From Paraliobacillus sp. PM-2 (GTDB lineage: Bacteria > Bacillota > Bacilli > Bacillales > Amphibacillaceae), in contig NZ_CTEI01000001.1 in assembly GCF_001368815.1 (NCBI RefSeq), positions 248,001 to 312,000 of the forward strand: a stretch of 64,000 nt of DNA. Reading direction: 5' to 3'. Under the pieces are notes generated by a model that saw nothing but the letters and a program-made list of their open reading frames with translations, searched no databases and was not told where the DNA came from. The position numbers and the translations under genes were made by a program. This document shows positions 18,153 to 27,969 of the stretch, in pieces; within the stretch, counting starts at the first letter, position 1, and each line of letters begins with the position of its first letter.

Positions 18153-19318
18153 GAACACAAGACAAAACTTTTGTAGCAGATCATGTAAATGAATTAAAAC
18201 CATCTGGCATACGACGTTTTTTCGATTTAGCTGCTAAGATGGAAAATGTCATCTCGTTAGGAGTCGGTGAGCCAGACTTTGTTACACCATGGAATGTAAT
18301 TGAGGCGAGTTATCATTCATTGGAACAAGGGTATACATCTTATACAGCTAATGCTGGTTTGTTGGAACTACGTCAAGAAATTAGCAAGTTTCTTCATAAA
18401 AATTATCAATTAGAATATAATCCAGAATCACAAGTACTGGTAACAGTTGGTGCTAGTCAAGCAATAGATGTTACGTTGCGTGCAATTATTAATCCAGGAG
18501 ATGAAGTGATTGTAGTAGAACCTAGTTTTGTCGCTTATGTACCAGCAGTACGTCTAGCCGGGGGAAAGCCAGTTACAGTCGAGGCTACACAAGAAAATCA
18601 ATTTAAAGTACAAGCAAATCAAATCGAGGCGTCTATTACACCAAAAACAAAAGCTATTATGATTTGTAGCCCGAATAATCCAACAGGTGCTGTATTGAGT
18701 AAGGAAGAATTAGATGCAATTGCTGGTGTTGTTAAGAAATATGACCTTCTTGTTTTGTCAGATGAAATATATGCAGATTTAACTTATGATGAGGAGTTTA
18801 CTAGCTTTGCATCCATAGATGGCATGGCAGAACGTACGATCCTTATATCTGGCTTTTCAAAAGCATTTGCTATGACAGGTTGGCGTTTAGGCTATGCAGC
18901 CGGTCCAAAAGAAATTTTACAAGCAATGACGAAAATCCATCAATATACGATTATGTGTGCACCGACAATGGCGCAACATGGGGCATTAGAAGCGCTGCGT
19001 AATGGGATGGATAATGTGAAAGAAATGCGTGTGAGTTATCGACAAAGGCGAAACTTTGTGGTAAAGGCACTACAAGATATGGGGCTTGATTGTCACTTGC
19101 CTGGAGGAGCATTTTATGTGTTTCCTTCCATTGAAAATACGGGATTAACATCAGCTGAATTTGCAGAGGAACTCTTGCAAGAACAACAAGTTGCTGTTGT
19201 TCCAGGTGATGTATTTGGTAACAGTGGAAGTGGCTATATTCGGTGTTCTTATGCTTCTTCAATGAAACAGTTAGATCAAGCAATGAAACGCATGAATCAA
19301 TTCATGCGAACAAAATAA
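18149..19318 (+). CDS. alaT: Class I/II PLP aminotransferase, AlaT-like
   Basis: 389 residues. Fold type I aminotransferase: SLGVGEPDFVTPWNV near the N-terminus, SPNNPTGAVLS in the middle, PLP lysine in LISGFSKAFAMTGWRLGY, and the carboxylate-binding arginine in GYIRCSYASS. By homology and by operon with an Lrp-type regulator it should be the alanine transaminase AlaT (alanine plus 2-oxoglutarate to pyruvate plus glutamate). Related aspartate or diaminopimelate-branch aminotransferases cannot be excluded. Confidence 0.85.
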   Translation: MRTQDKTFVADHVNELKPSGIRRFFDLAAKMENVISLGVGEPDFVTPWNVIEASYHSLEQGYTSYTANAGLLELRQEISKFLHKNYQLEYNPESQVLVTVGASQAIDVTLRAIINPGDEVIVVEPSFVAYVPAVRLAGGKPVTVEATQENQFKVQANQIEASITPKTKAIMICSPNNPTGAVLSKEELDAIAGVVKKYDLLVLSDEIYADLTYDEEFTSFASIDGMAERTILISGFSKAFAMTGWRLGYAAGPKEILQAMTKIHQYTIMCAPTMAQHGALEALRNGMDNVKEMRVSYRQRRNFVVKALQDMGLDCHLPGGAFYVFPSIENTGLTSAEFAEELLQEQQVAVVPGDVFGNSGSGYIRCSYASSMKQLDQAMKRMNQFMRTK

Positions 19319-19490
19319 TGGCCATAATAGGCAGGGTTAATTCATATCCCTGTCTATTTTACATAGAATGAGAAAAACATAAAAATATAATTATTTTGCT
19401 ACAAAATGCATGGATAAATGTTATAATACGAATAATTATGCATATATTTATAAAAATGTACGACAATTTATTGGATGGGAGTGTTCTTTA

Positions 19491-21167
19491 GTGGTTGTAC
19501 CTACAGATATTGAAATAGCCAATCAAGTCACGAAAAAGCCAATTAAAGAAATAGCAGAAAGGTTAGGATTACAGGAAGAGGAATGGGAACCTTTTGGAAA
19601 GTACAAAGCAAAGATTACACTTTCTGTACTAGATAGATTAAAAGAGAAGCCTGATGGAAATCTGGTACTAGTAACATCTATTAATCCCACGCCAGCAGGA
19701 GAAGGGAAATCAACTGTTACCGTTGGATTAGGGCAAGCGATGAATCAGCTAGGGTATCAAACAGTTGTTGCACTCCGAGAGCCCTCTTTAGGTCCAACTA
19801 TGGGGCTGAAAGGAGGAGCTAGCGGAGGGGGCTATGCTCAAGTTGTTCCGATGGAAGATATCAATCTCCATTTCACCGGAGATATACACGCAATTACAAC
19901 CGCAAATAATGCATTAGCTGCTTTTATTGATAATCATATCTTTCAAGGGAATGCATGCAACATTGATACACGTCGAATTGTTTGGAAACGGGTAGTAGAT
20001 CTAAATGATCGTGCGTTACGGAATGTTGTTGTGGGATTAGGTGGTCCAAAACAAGGGGTGCCTAGAGAAGATGGATTTAATATTACGGTAGCTTCTGAAA
20101 TTATGGCAATCTTTTGTTTAGCGAAAGATCTAGCAGATATGCGTAAGCGCTTGGCGAACATTGTTGTTGGCTATCGTCCAGATGAAACGCCTGTAACTGT
20201 AGCTGACTTAAAGGTAGAAGGTGCTTTAACCTTACTCTTAAAAGAGGCAATCATGCCAAATTTAGTGCAGACACTTGAGAACACACCTGCAATTATTCAT
20301 GGAGGCCCTTTTGCCAACATTGCTCATGGTTGTAATAGTTTACTAGCAACCAGAATGGCTAGTAAATTAGGGGACTATGTTATTACAGAAGCAGGATTTG
20401 GTGCCGATTTAGGCGCAGAAAAATTTTTGAATATAAAAGCTAGAATTGGGGAACTTGATCCCAAAGCAGTCGTTATTGTTGCCACGATACGTGCACTAAA
20501 GATGCATGGTGGAGTGGAGCAATCGAAGCTAGACGAAGAAAATATAGCTGCATTACGTGAAGGAATAAAAAATTTAAAAAAACATATGGAGACAATCGAA
20601 TCATTTGGTCTTCCATTTGTTGTAGCGATCAATCGCTTTGTACATGATACGAATGATGAAATAGCCTTTATCCAGCAATGGTGCAAAGAACAAGGGGTAG
20701 AAGTAGCTTTAACAGAAGTGTGGGAACACGGCGGTAATGGTGGATTAGAATTAGCCAATAAATTAATTCAAACCATCCAACAAAAAAAGGCCGATTTCTC
20801 CCCTTTGTATGAACTAAAAGACTCGATAAAAAATAAAATTAGACAAATTGCTCAGCAAGTATACGGAGCAAACGATGTGACTTTCACTGCTCAAGCAGAA
20901 CAGCAAATAAAAGAAATGACAGCGCTTGGTTGGAGCGAATTACCTGTTTGTATGGCAAAAACACAATACTCCTTATCGGATGATCCAAAACGGTTAGGAA
21001 GACCTGAAAATTTTGTGATTACAGTCAGAGAATTGCGGCCATCAATTGGAGCCGGTTTTATCGTTGCATTGACTGGTGATGTCTTAACGATGCCCGGATT
21101 GCCTAAGCAACCGGCAGCATTAAAGATGGATGTCGATGACACTGGTCAAGCTATTGGACTTTTTTAA
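19491..21167 (+). CDS. fhs: Formate-tetrahydrofolate ligase
   Basis: 558 residues from GTG 19491 (GGGAG nine bases before), the standard length; an upstream TTG-type extension adds 27 non-conserved residues and is rejected. The P-loop [30 protein letters not shown], and [15 protein letters not shown] are family hallmarks. It makes 10-formyl-tetrahydrofolate from formate, ATP and tetrahydrofolate for purine and fMet synthesis. An extended -10 (TGTTATAAT, 19419-19427) lies upstream. Monocistronic with a terminator at 21203. Confidence 0.96.
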   Translation: MVVPTDIEIANQVTKKPIKEIAERLGLQEEEWEPFGKYKAKITLSVLDRLKEKPDGNLVLVTSINPTPAGEGKSTVTVGLGQAMNQLGYQTVVALREPSLGPTMGLKGGASGGGYAQVVPMEDINLHFTGDIHAITTANNALAAFIDNHIFQGNACNIDTRRIVWKRVVDLNDRALRNVVVGLGGPKQGVPREDGFNITVASEIMAIFCLAKDLADMRKRLANIVVGYRPDETPVTVADLKVEGALTLLLKEAIMPNLVQTLENTPAIIHGGPFANIAHGCNSLLATRMASKLGDYVITEAGFGADLGAEKFLNIKARIGELDPKAVVIVATIRALKMHGGVEQSKLDEENIAALREGIKNLKKHMETIESFGLPFVVAINRFVHDTNDEIAFIQQWCKEQGVEVALTEVWEHGGNGGLELANKLIQTIQQKKADFSPLYELKDSIKNKIRQIAQQVYGANDVTFTAQAEQQIKEMTALGWSELPVCMAKTQYSLSDDPKRLGRPENFVITVRELRPSIGAGFIVALTGDVLTMPGLPKQPAALKMDVDDTGQAIGLF

Positions 21168-21202
21168 TAAATATCTGCTATAAAATTATAACTATAGCTA
21201 AT

Positions 21203-21241
21203 GTAAAGTAAAATATGGGTGCTACCCATATTTTACTTTAT
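21203..21241 (+). terminator. Strong hairpin terminator of fhs
   Basis: TAAAGTAAAATATGGGT pairs perfectly with ACCCATATTTTACTTTA across a three-base gap. The stem is unusually long (about 17 pairs) and AT-rich. Confidence 0.75.
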
Positions 21242-21272
21242 TAAATAGTTCGTTTATTTGTTGGAGGATTGT

Positions 21273-22754
21273 ATGGATAGTAAAGAATATCAATTATTAG
21301 ATGCTACTGATTTAACTAGACTTATTAAAAAGAAAGAAGTATCAAGTGAAGAATTATTAGACGCAGCATTTGCTAGGATGAAGGAAGTAAACAAGGAATT
21401 GAATGCAGTTATTCGAACAAGGAAGGCAACGGTATACCAAGAAGCAAAATCATCAAAATCAGCTCCTTTTTCAGGTGTGCCTATTTTATTAAAAGATATA
21501 TCTCAATCTATAAAAGGGGAAGTACTTAGTTCTGGTTCAAAGTTATTAAAACAAAATATAGCGGCAAATGATTCTAATTTTGTTGCTAGATTAAAACAGA
21601 TTGGTTTTCTACCGATTGGGCACACGAATACTCCTGAATTTGGTTTAAAAAATGTTACTGAGCCTGAAGCATACGGTGCAACAAGAAATCCTTGGAACCT
21701 TGACCACTCTCCAGGAGGATCTAGTGGAGGAGCGGCTGCAGCAGTGTCAGCTGGTATTGTTCCTGTCGCGGGTGCAAGTGATGGAGGAGGATCCATTCGA
21801 ATACCTGCATCATTCACTGGATTGTTCGGCTTGAAGCCAACAAGGGGACGAACTCCTGTTGGTCCTGGAGTAGGCAGGCAATGGCAAGGTGCTTCGATTG
21901 ATTTTGTATTAACAAAGTCAGTAAGAGATAGTGCCGCCTTATTAGATTATCTGCAAACGGTGCAGCCTGAAGCAGCATTTCAAACCCCACTTTTTGAGGG
22001 AAGTTATTTTAATGTAGTTAAGGAATGGAACAACCAAAAACTTCGGGTTGGATTTACAACTGAATCTCCCGTAGGAACCTCTGTGAGTGAAGAGGCCAAA
22101 CAAGCTGTTACACAAGTCGTTCAATGGTTGGAAAAAGAAGGGCATGATGTTGAGATGTGCCGTATACCTGTTGATGGCTATCAGCTAATGCACCATTATT
22201 ACAAAATGAACGCAGGAGAAATGAACAGAGTAATCACTGGATTGGAGAAGGCTCTCCAAAGGGAACTTACATCACATGATATGGATCCTTTTACTTGGGT
22301 GCTCCATCAATCTGGCAAAAACATTTCTGCAGCAAATTATAGTGAGAGTCTAATAGGCTGGGATAAGGCTGCCGAGCAAATGATGGAATACCATAAGAAA
22401 TATGATTTACTGATCACGCCGACTAATGCGCACCCCGCACCGAAGATTGGTGAACTTACACCATCTGCCTATGAGCTAGAAAGATTATTAATGGTAAATG
22501 AACAAAGTGCTTTAGAGCAACAACAATTAGTATATGATATGTTTTTACCTAGTTTAACCTATACACCATTTACCCAATTAGCCAATCTTACAGGACAACC
22601 TGCAATCAGCATGCCTGTTTACGTAACGGATCATCATTTACCAATGGGAGTTCATGCCATGTCTCCAAAAGGAAGGGAAGATCTGTTGTTTCAACTTGCG
22701 GCTCAATTAGAACAATCTGATTTATGGATAAGAACAGATCAACATTTAAATTAA
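21273..22754 (+). CDS. Amidase family enzyme
   Basis: 493 residues from ATG 21273 (GGAGG just upstream). The amidase-signature Ser-cisSer-Lys triad is visible: Lys in VPILLKDISQS, and the Gly/Ser-rich segment PGGSSGGAAAAVSAG with GASDGGGSIRIPASF carrying both serines. It resembles GatA-like and 6-aminohexanoate-cyclic-dimer-hydrolase-like amidases. No gatC or gatB is adjacent, so it is not the tRNA amidotransferase subunit. Substrate unknown. Confidence 0.92.
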   Translation: MDSKEYQLLDATDLTRLIKKKEVSSEELLDAAFARMKEVNKELNAVIRTRKATVYQEAKSSKSAPFSGVPILLKDISQSIKGEVLSSGSKLLKQNIAANDSNFVARLKQIGFLPIGHTNTPEFGLKNVTEPEAYGATRNPWNLDHSPGGSSGGAAAAVSAGIVPVAGASDGGGSIRIPASFTGLFGLKPTRGRTPVGPGVGRQWQGASIDFVLTKSVRDSAALLDYLQTVQPEAAFQTPLFEGSYFNVVKEWNNQKLRVGFTTESPVGTSVSEEAKQAVTQVVQWLEKEGHDVEMCRIPVDGYQLMHHYYKMNAGEMNRVITGLEKALQRELTSHDMDPFTWVLHQSGKNISAANYSESLIGWDKAAEQMMEYHKKYDLLITPTNAHPAPKIGELTPSAYELERLLMVNEQSALEQQQLVYDMFLPSLTYTPFTQLANLTGQPAISMPVYVTDHHLPMGVHAMSPKGREDLLFQLAAQLEQSDLWIRTDQHLN

Positions 22755-22821
22755 GATAGAAGTTAATCCGCAAATGATCGTTGCAGCAAATTTAGCGTAC
22801 ATTTGTGGAAGAAAGCAAAGC

Positions 22822-22860
22822 AAAAGTGTTCATCATTCAAGATTTTAATGAACACTTTTA
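22822..22860 (+). terminator. Hairpin terminator after the amidase gene
   Basis: AAAAGTGTTCAT (22822-22833) pairs with ATGAACACTTTT (22848-22859) over a 14-base loop; weak T/A tails both ways, and the next gene is convergent. Confidence 0.6.
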
Positions 22861-22912
22861 GCAAAAAAACAAATTGATCGTACCAGTGATTATGTAACAG
22901 TTTATATCAACT

Positions 22913-23203
22913 TTACTTAATAACAAAATCAATGTCATCAAATTTCCTAGTATATTTGATATGAAAGTTCATTCCATCAAAATACCAAGCATCAGATTTT
23001 TCAACAAAAAAAGTAATACCATTGCCAGTTGTTCTCAGTGCTGGATCATTTGGCGTATCGTTAGTAGATATACCTAAAGAAAAGCCTTTGTGAATACCAC
23101 CATGTCCACCATAACGTACAAAGAAACGTACAAAATCACCTTCCTTTAAGTCCATTTCATTGATAAACCATTTTACAGCCGGTTGAGTTATTGATAATTC
23201 CAT
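22913..23203 (-). CDS. HesB/YneR-like small protein without cysteines
   Basis: 96 residues. The HesB-like fold pattern is present (ITQPAVKWFINEM, VRFFVRYGGHGGIHKGFSLGI, DIDFVIK), but there is no cysteine, so it cannot be an A-type iron-sulfur carrier; it fits the YneR/YfhF subgroup of Bacillus. Ribosome binding site AGGAGG at proper distance. Monocistronic. Function unknown. Confidence 0.82.
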   Translation of the reverse strand: MELSITQPAVKWFINEMDLKEGDFVRFFVRYGGHGGIHKGFSLGISTNDTPNDPALRTTGNGITFFVEKSDAWYFDGMNFHIKYTRKFDDIDFVIK

Positions 23204-23254
23204 GAAACATTTCCTCCTTCAATAACTACTATACCAAATATCGTAGGAGTGAAG

Positions 23255-23968
23255 CTAAAAATAGAGAGGTGGTAAGCTCACATTTTCGTGCTTTTTTGAA
23301 ATATGTAATGTTAAATTCTTTGTTAACGAAGCATAAAAAACGTCATCTATGCTTTGAATGCCATTAGCATTTAAAGCTTGAAGTAGCCATCTTTCATCTA
23401 CATTCAATTGTTTTAAGACACTTGGATATAATTTCCCATCTATTATAACAGGAAAAGCCAATTCGCTTGACGAGTCCTCATTTGTTGTCGGGTCATTTTT
23501 TGCAGCATTATTTTTTGGTGTTTTACGAAAGACACTTAATTGTCCATTCGCTTCAATAATGGCTAGTTCCACATCGGCTAAATCAAATATGTTATTCTGA
23601 CGAAGCATAAGTAAAATATTATCCATGGAATATTTTATTTTGCGTAAATTCTTGTTTATCAATTTTCCGTCCTTTACTACAATTGTTGGTGAAAAGGTTA
23701 AATAGTGGCCAATTTTTTGATTTAAACGTAAGAAAGCAATTAGTTTTTCTAAAATAGCTATGCAAATAATTGCTATAATGGTATGGATATGTTTTATGTT
23801 AGGATCTGCAATATCTGCACCTACCACTGACCCCAGTGTTAAAACAATAAGAAAATCGAAAACAGGCAACTCTCCAATAGCCCTCCTCCCCATAAAGATA
23901 GTGACAACTAGTAGAAGGGGGAGAATAGTAAAAATTCGCGCAATAACAGTAAGTATTTCAGTTAACAA
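23255..23968 (-). CDS. DUF421 membrane protein (YetF/YkjA type)
   Basis: About 237 residues from TTG 23968, nine bases after TTTGGAGG; an ATG at 23977 directly touches that site. Three N-terminal transmembrane segments are followed by the cytoplasmic DUF421/YetF domain (SPTIVVKDGKLINKNLRKIK, MLRQNNIFDLADVELAIIEANGQLSVF). Members of this group in B. subtilis are spore- or membrane-associated. No linked partner is apparent. Confidence 0.85.
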   Translation of the reverse strand: MLTEILTVIARIFTILPLLLVVTIFMGRRAIGELPVFDFLIVLTLGSVVGADIADPNIKHIHTIIAIICIAILEKLIAFLRLNQKIGHYLTFSPTIVVKDGKLINKNLRKIKYSMDNILLMLRQNNIFDLADVELAIIEANGQLSVFRKTPKNNAAKNDPTTNEDSSSELAFPVIIDGKLYPSVLKQLNVDERWLLQALNANGIQSIDDVFYASLTKNLTLHISKKHENVSLPPLYF

Positions 23969-24069
23969 TTGAATCATCCTCCAAACTATCTATATGAATA
24001 ATATGGCCGATTGGATTAAATTGTATGAAATACTTTTCCATCTACTTGTCCATTCAAATGGAATTACGT

Positions 24070-24831
24070 TTAAGAATGATGTGTTAGTATAGATTTGTAT
24101 AAACTAGTGACCACTCCATGTATCCTTAATTCCTTTTCATTGACATGACCAATAATATCTTCTGAATCTATCGCTTTTAAGACCAACTTATCTTTGCTTT
24201 TTAACAGCTTGTGAATAATGAAATGATTGTCATAGGTAGCTAAGATAACTTGTCCGTTCATTGCATTTGTTTGTTTTTTAATAATTGCTAACTCTATATC
24301 CTTTTTTTCTTTAGGGTGATCTAATTTATAGGAGTTAGAAAAAAGAAAATCTCCTTTTTTAGCTAAAGAAATAGGTATTGGTAAATAGGTAGCTATATTA
24401 TCTGTTGATAAAATGTTTTGATTTATTAAATGTTGCTTTACTAACGGCAAAGAAATAAAGTGACTTTGTGGGATTGTTTCGTGTTGATTAAGTTGAACTT
24501 TGTAATTAATATAAAAATCCATAAAAGCATGAATGAAATGCTGATCTTGCTTTTGAAGTTGTGTTAATTGTGTATGTAATTCGTGCGAATCATCTACTAA
24601 AAAAGATGTTCGTGTGTCAATTTCCGTTGCATGGATTCCTTTTAAAAGCCAATCAGTAGTTATGTTAAAGTATTCTGATAGAGCAACGATAAATTTACCA
24701 CCTGGAATTCGTTTGTCATTTTCCCAATTGCTAATATTTGCGGAGTCTGTCCCGATTGCTTCACCTAGTACAGCCATCGAGTCTCCTCTTTCTTTTCGTA
24801 ACTGTTTTATACGCATTCCAATTGTATACAT
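24070..24831 (-). CDS. XRE regulator with a degenerate S24 (LexA-like) C-terminal domain
   Basis: 253 residues. Residues 6-62 form a helix-turn-helix (IKQLRKERGDSMAVLGEAIG, ISNWENDKRIPGGKFIVALSEYF). The C-terminal 120 residues follow the LexA/S24 layout (KKGDFLFSNSYKLD, NGQVILATYDNHFIIHKLL, DIIGHVNEKELRIHGVV). At the catalytic lysine position of VTVKRL-type strands there is FIIHKL, so autocleavage is doubtful. It looks like a phage-type repressor turned chromosomal regulator. The LuxR gene is divergent across a 315-base region. Confidence 0.78.
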   Translation of the reverse strand: MYTIGMRIKQLRKERGDSMAVLGEAIGTDSANISNWENDKRIPGGKFIVALSEYFNITTDWLLKGIHATEIDTRTSFLVDDSHELHTQLTQLQKQDQHFIHAFMDFYINYKVQLNQHETIPQSHFISLPLVKQHLINQNILSTDNIATYLPIPISLAKKGDFLFSNSYKLDHPKEKKDIELAIIKKQTNAMNGQVILATYDNHFIIHKLLKSKDKLVLKAIDSEDIIGHVNEKELRIHGVVTSLYKSILTHHS

Positions 24832-25146
24832 CTCAATTATTCCTCCAGTAAGTAAAATATTCTAATGATGACAAAAAATTTAGACCTATAATAGAGTGAA
24901 AAATGAAAACTCTTGCCGATTCTTATTAGTTTTGATTTGACTACACTAATTATAATCAGTAATATTGGTTTAGATTATTAGCTGATAAGCAAATTATGTT
25001 AACTTATATCAGAAAATAAAATAAGTGAGAGAAAAAATTTTAATTAGTTATATAGTACCCGTTTTATAAATTAACCAATCCTCTTATGAGTCTTTTATAC
25101 TGTAATTAGGTATAAAATAAAAATTAATTAGTTAGGTGATAAAAAA
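24832..25146. other. AT-rich divergent intergenic region
   Basis: 315 bases between the divergent XRE and LuxR genes. Several TATAAT matches (24887-24892, 24951-24956) occur, but none has a convincing -35 at 16-18 bases. No open frame or hairpin stands out. It probably holds the promoters and operators of both regulators. Confidence 0.4.
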
Positions 25147-25773
25147 GTGAATATAGTTTTCATTAAAAAGTCTTCCCTGTTACGTGAAGGGATAGTAGAG
25201 CTTTTAAAAAGAAAATGGCATAATGAAAAAGTGTATGCTTGTGATGGAACAGATATAGAGAAATATGAAAGTATATGTGAAGTGGCGATCATAGATCTTG
25301 ATTTAGATTCGCCTGATTTTAAATGGATACAATACTTTTATCAATTAGGGAAAAAAGTAATTGTTTGGGTGAGTGATGAGAAAAGTCAGCAATTAGCACA
25401 TGTATTTAAATTGGGATTAGATGGTTACTTCTACAAGGATATGGAAGAGCGAGAGTTATTAGATGCACTATATCTTATTGAATCAGGTGAAAAATATCTT
25501 CACCCTGTCTTATCTGCAAGCTTATTAGAGGAATATGTCCGTGTGAATAATAAACAACCAAAACGGCCAGTAGATATTTTATCTAACAGAGAATGGGAAG
25601 TGTTGCAATTGCTTTCAAAAGGATATAATAATTTGGATATTGCTGCTAATCTTTATTTATCAGATAAAACAGTTAAAAATTATATCAGCTCTATCTTGAA
25701 AAAACTAAATGTACCAGATCGTACAAATGCAGTATTAAAAGCTATAAAAGAAGAATGGTTATACATATCCTAA
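25147..25773 (+). CDS. NarL/DegU-type response regulator with atypical receiver
   Basis: 208 residues from GTG 25147 (AGGTG seven bases upstream). The C-terminal LuxR helix-turn-helix is complete (LSNREWEVLQLLSKGYNNLDIAANLYLSDKTVKNYISSIL). The receiver-like domain keeps an aspartate near residues 50-52 (AIIDLDLDSP) and a lysine (YFYKDM), but the Mg-binding acidic pair near residue 8 is replaced by lysines (VFIKKSSLLREG). No histidine kinase is adjacent. It is probably an orphan regulator with little or altered phosphorylation. Confidence 0.85.
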   Translation: MNIVFIKKSSLLREGIVELLKRKWHNEKVYACDGTDIEKYESICEVAIIDLDLDSPDFKWIQYFYQLGKKVIVWVSDEKSQQLAHVFKLGLDGYFYKDMEERELLDALYLIESGEKYLHPVLSASLLEEYVRVNNKQPKRPVDILSNREWEVLQLLSKGYNNLDIAANLYLSDKTVKNYISSILKKLNVPDRTNAVLKAIKEEWLYIS

Positions 25774-25858
25774 CTTTTGATTGTTATTACTTTGTCAATT
25801 AACTTAAATCATTTATTATTAGAATAGTAAAACTAATTTGAAGGAGGAAGCTAAATTA

Positions 25859-26017
25859 ATGAATTGGTTAAAGCAATTATTCCCCTCCAAAAAATGTTAT
25901 ATATGTGGGCAAAAGGCAACCAAGCCACAAACATACGTGACAGATCAGGGAGAAAGTGTGCGCGTATGCTATAAATGTGTTCCTTATGCTGAAAGAAGAG
26001 CATTGCGCAAGCCATAA
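25859..26017 (+). CDS. 52-residue double-CxxC zinc-ribbon protein
   Basis: A short frame starting ATG 25859, behind a strong AAGGAGG at 25841-25847. Residues 13-16 are CYIC and residues 37-40 CYKC, about 20 residues apart, the spacing of a compact zinc ribbon; the tail is basic (ERRALRKP). It ends at TAA 26017 and is followed by a terminator hairpin. It lies 85 bases after the LuxR gene and may share its transcript. No family recognised. Confidence 0.7.
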   Translation: MNWLKQLFPSKKCYICGQKATKPQTYVTDQGESVRVCYKCVPYAERRALRKP

Positions 26018-26040
26018 GAATAATAAAAAATAGTTAGAGC

Positions 26041-26075
26041 AAGCTTTGTAAACTTTTTTACAAAGCTTATTTTGT
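26041..26075 (+). terminator. Rho-independent terminator
   Basis: AAGCTTTGTAAA (26041-26052) pairs with TTACAAAGCTT (to 26068), followed by a T-rich tail. Confidence 0.8.
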
Positions 26076-26157
26076 TAAAAGTAATTGTTCCTACACTTGT
26101 CCAAGATACACATAATTTTTGCAGAATGGAGGATATTATGTGTAGGAGGGAAAATAA

Positions 26158-26814
26158 ATGAAAAAGCCTATAGTAGTTTTAACAATAGCAGGATCTTTGT
26201 TAATGGGTTGTACAAATAACACAGTCGATCAGGCAGAACAACAAAGAGATCAATTAAATACAGAGCCAATTAGTTTTGGTGGAGAAAACCCGCATTCAAC
26301 GCAGGAGCAGCAAACCAAAAAACCAACATTACCAATCGAACCAGGACGCGAACAAAATATTTTTACTAATGAAAACGGAATTCGAACAACACCTCCTGAG
26401 GAAAGTCAAAAGAGGGATGAACAACAAAACCAAGCAAATCAATCCTTTCAAAAAGAAGTCATTCAGTTAACAAATGCAGAAAGAAAAAAACAAGGATTAG
26501 CTGAATTGCAAATGGATAGTGAATTATCTAAAGCGGCACAGACTAAATCAGAGGATATGGCTAAAAACAATTATTTTTCACACACGTCACCGACATATGG
26601 TTCTCCCTTTGATATGTTGCAGGAGTTTGGAATTGATTATACAACAGCAGCAGAAAATATTGCCTCTGGACAGCAATCAGCCCAAGAAGTGGTTACTGGT
26701 TGGATGAATAGTCCGGGCCATAGAAAAAATATTTTAAACAAAAAAGTAACACATATTGGCGTTGGTTATGCAGCAGATGGTGCCTATTGGACACAACTTT
26801 TTATAGCGAAATGA
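26158..26814 (+). CDS. CAP/SCP-domain lipoprotein
   Basis: 218 residues. A lipobox (GSLLMGC, Cys18) marks a lipoprotein anchored on the outer face of the membrane. After a Gln-rich linker, residues 95-218 are a bacterial CAP (SCP/PR1) domain of the YkwD type: LTNAERKKQGLAELQ, NNYFSHTSPTYGSPFDML, TAAENIASGQ, WMNSPGHRKNIL and HIGVGYA. Function in bacteria is unclear; cell-wall or spore association is common. A strong AGGAGGG precedes the ATG. Confidence 0.92.
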   Translation: MKKPIVVLTIAGSLLMGCTNNTVDQAEQQRDQLNTEPISFGGENPHSTQEQQTKKPTLPIEPGREQNIFTNENGIRTTPPEESQKRDEQQNQANQSFQKEVIQLTNAERKKQGLAELQMDSELSKAAQTKSEDMAKNNYFSHTSPTYGSPFDMLQEFGIDYTTAAENIASGQQSAQEVVTGWMNSPGHRKNILNKKVTHIGVGYAADGAYWTQLFIAK

Positions 26815-26821
26815 TGATGAA

Positions 26822-26853
26822 AAGACTTATCTATAGCGATAAGTCTTCTTTTT
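26822..26853 (+). terminator. Rho-independent terminator
   Basis: AAGACTTATC (26822-26831) pairs with GATAAGTCTT (26838-26847), followed by nine T. Confidence 0.9.
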
Positions 26854-26987
26854 TTTTGATAAAATAAAATTATCGCAGTATATTATTTGTATAATCAATA
26901 TTAGCATGCAAAATATTGAGCGATTCCTGATGAAGGATTCTACATACGTTAAATGAGTTAGTACAAGAGAAGAGAAAGGATGAGTGA

Positions 26988-27968
26988 GTGGTGAAAAGGA
27001 ATATTGTTGAAGTTACCGGTTTAAAAAAACGTTACAAAGATTTTGAAGCAGTAAAAGGGATAGATCTCCTTGTAGAAGAAGGAGAGATTTTTGGTTTTTT
27101 GGGACCAAATGGAGCTGGTAAAAGTACGACAATTAACATGCTCTCCACCATCACTAATCCAACTGGTGGTACAGCTAAAATTAATGGATATGATAATGTT
27201 AAAGAAAAAAATAAAGTCCGCCAAAGTATTGGCTTAATTTTTCAAGAATCAACGCTAGATGAAAAATTAACAGCAAACGAGAACTTGATGTTACATTGTA
27301 AATTTTATCGTGTACCGAAAGATAAACGTGAGGACCGAATACGAGAAGTATTACAGATTGTAGATCTTGAAGACAAGCGATCAAATATTGTTGAAACCTT
27401 TTCTGGAGGAATGAAACGTCGTTTAGAAATTGCGCGTGGTCTTTTACACTATCCTCGCGTACTTTTTCTTGATGAACCAACTGTTGGATTAGATCCACAA
27501 ACGCGAAATCATATTTGGGAATACATTTTAAAATTAAAAGAAAAAGCGGGAATTACTATTTTTCTTACGACGCATTACATGGATGAAGCTGAGATTTGTG
27601 ATCGTGTTGCTGTAATCGATCATGGTGAATTAATCGCTTTAAATACACCAGATCATTTAAAAAATGATGTTGGTGGTGACATTATTGAAATTTCTACATC
27701 AGACAATAAAAATGCAAAGAGAAAAATTGAAGAAATGTATCAACTCACTGTCTCAGAAAACAGTGAAGGGAAGCTTAGTTTTCAAGTAAATGAAGGTAGT
27801 GCATTTCTAGTTGACTTTGTCAAAAAGACAGACATACCAATTCAAACGGTTAATTTAAGACGTCCAACATTGAATGATGTTTTTTTACATTTAACTGGTA
27901 GAGAGATTCGTGAAGAAATGGTTTCTCAACGTGATTTAATGAAACGTAGTATGAGGGGGCCACATTAA
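26988..27968 (+). CDS. ABC transporter ATP-binding protein (DrrA-like)
   Basis: 326 residues from GTG 26988 (AAAGGA upstream; the next codon is also GTG). Walker A GPNGAGKST, Q-loop IFQES, signature FSGGMKRRLEIARGLL, Walker B VLFLDEPTVGLDP and the switch His in TTHYMDEAE are all present. The roughly 90-residue C-terminal extension is usual for DrrA-type drug or lipid exporters. It pairs with the ABC-2 permease that begins two bases after its stop. Confidence 0.93.
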   Translation: MVKRNIVEVTGLKKRYKDFEAVKGIDLLVEEGEIFGFLGPNGAGKSTTINMLSTITNPTGGTAKINGYDNVKEKNKVRQSIGLIFQESTLDEKLTANENLMLHCKFYRVPKDKREDRIREVLQIVDLEDKRSNIVETFSGGMKRRLEIARGLLHYPRVLFLDEPTVGLDPQTRNHIWEYILKLKEKAGITIFLTTHYMDEAEICDRVAVIDHGELIALNTPDHLKNDVGGDIIEISTSDNKNAKRKIEEMYQLTVSENSEGKLSFQVNEGSAFLVDFVKKTDIPIQTVNLRRPTLNDVFLHLTGREIREEMVSQRDLMKRSMRGPH

Positions 27969-27969
27969 A

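Noticed and set aside
18951-19283. 110-codon minus-strand frame inside alaT
   Set aside because: It is antisense to a well-conserved coding region and shows no family pattern or ribosome binding site.
19410-19490. N-terminal extension of formate-tetrahydrofolate ligase
   Set aside because: It lacks a ribosome binding site, includes the -10 promoter element, and makes the protein longer than the family.
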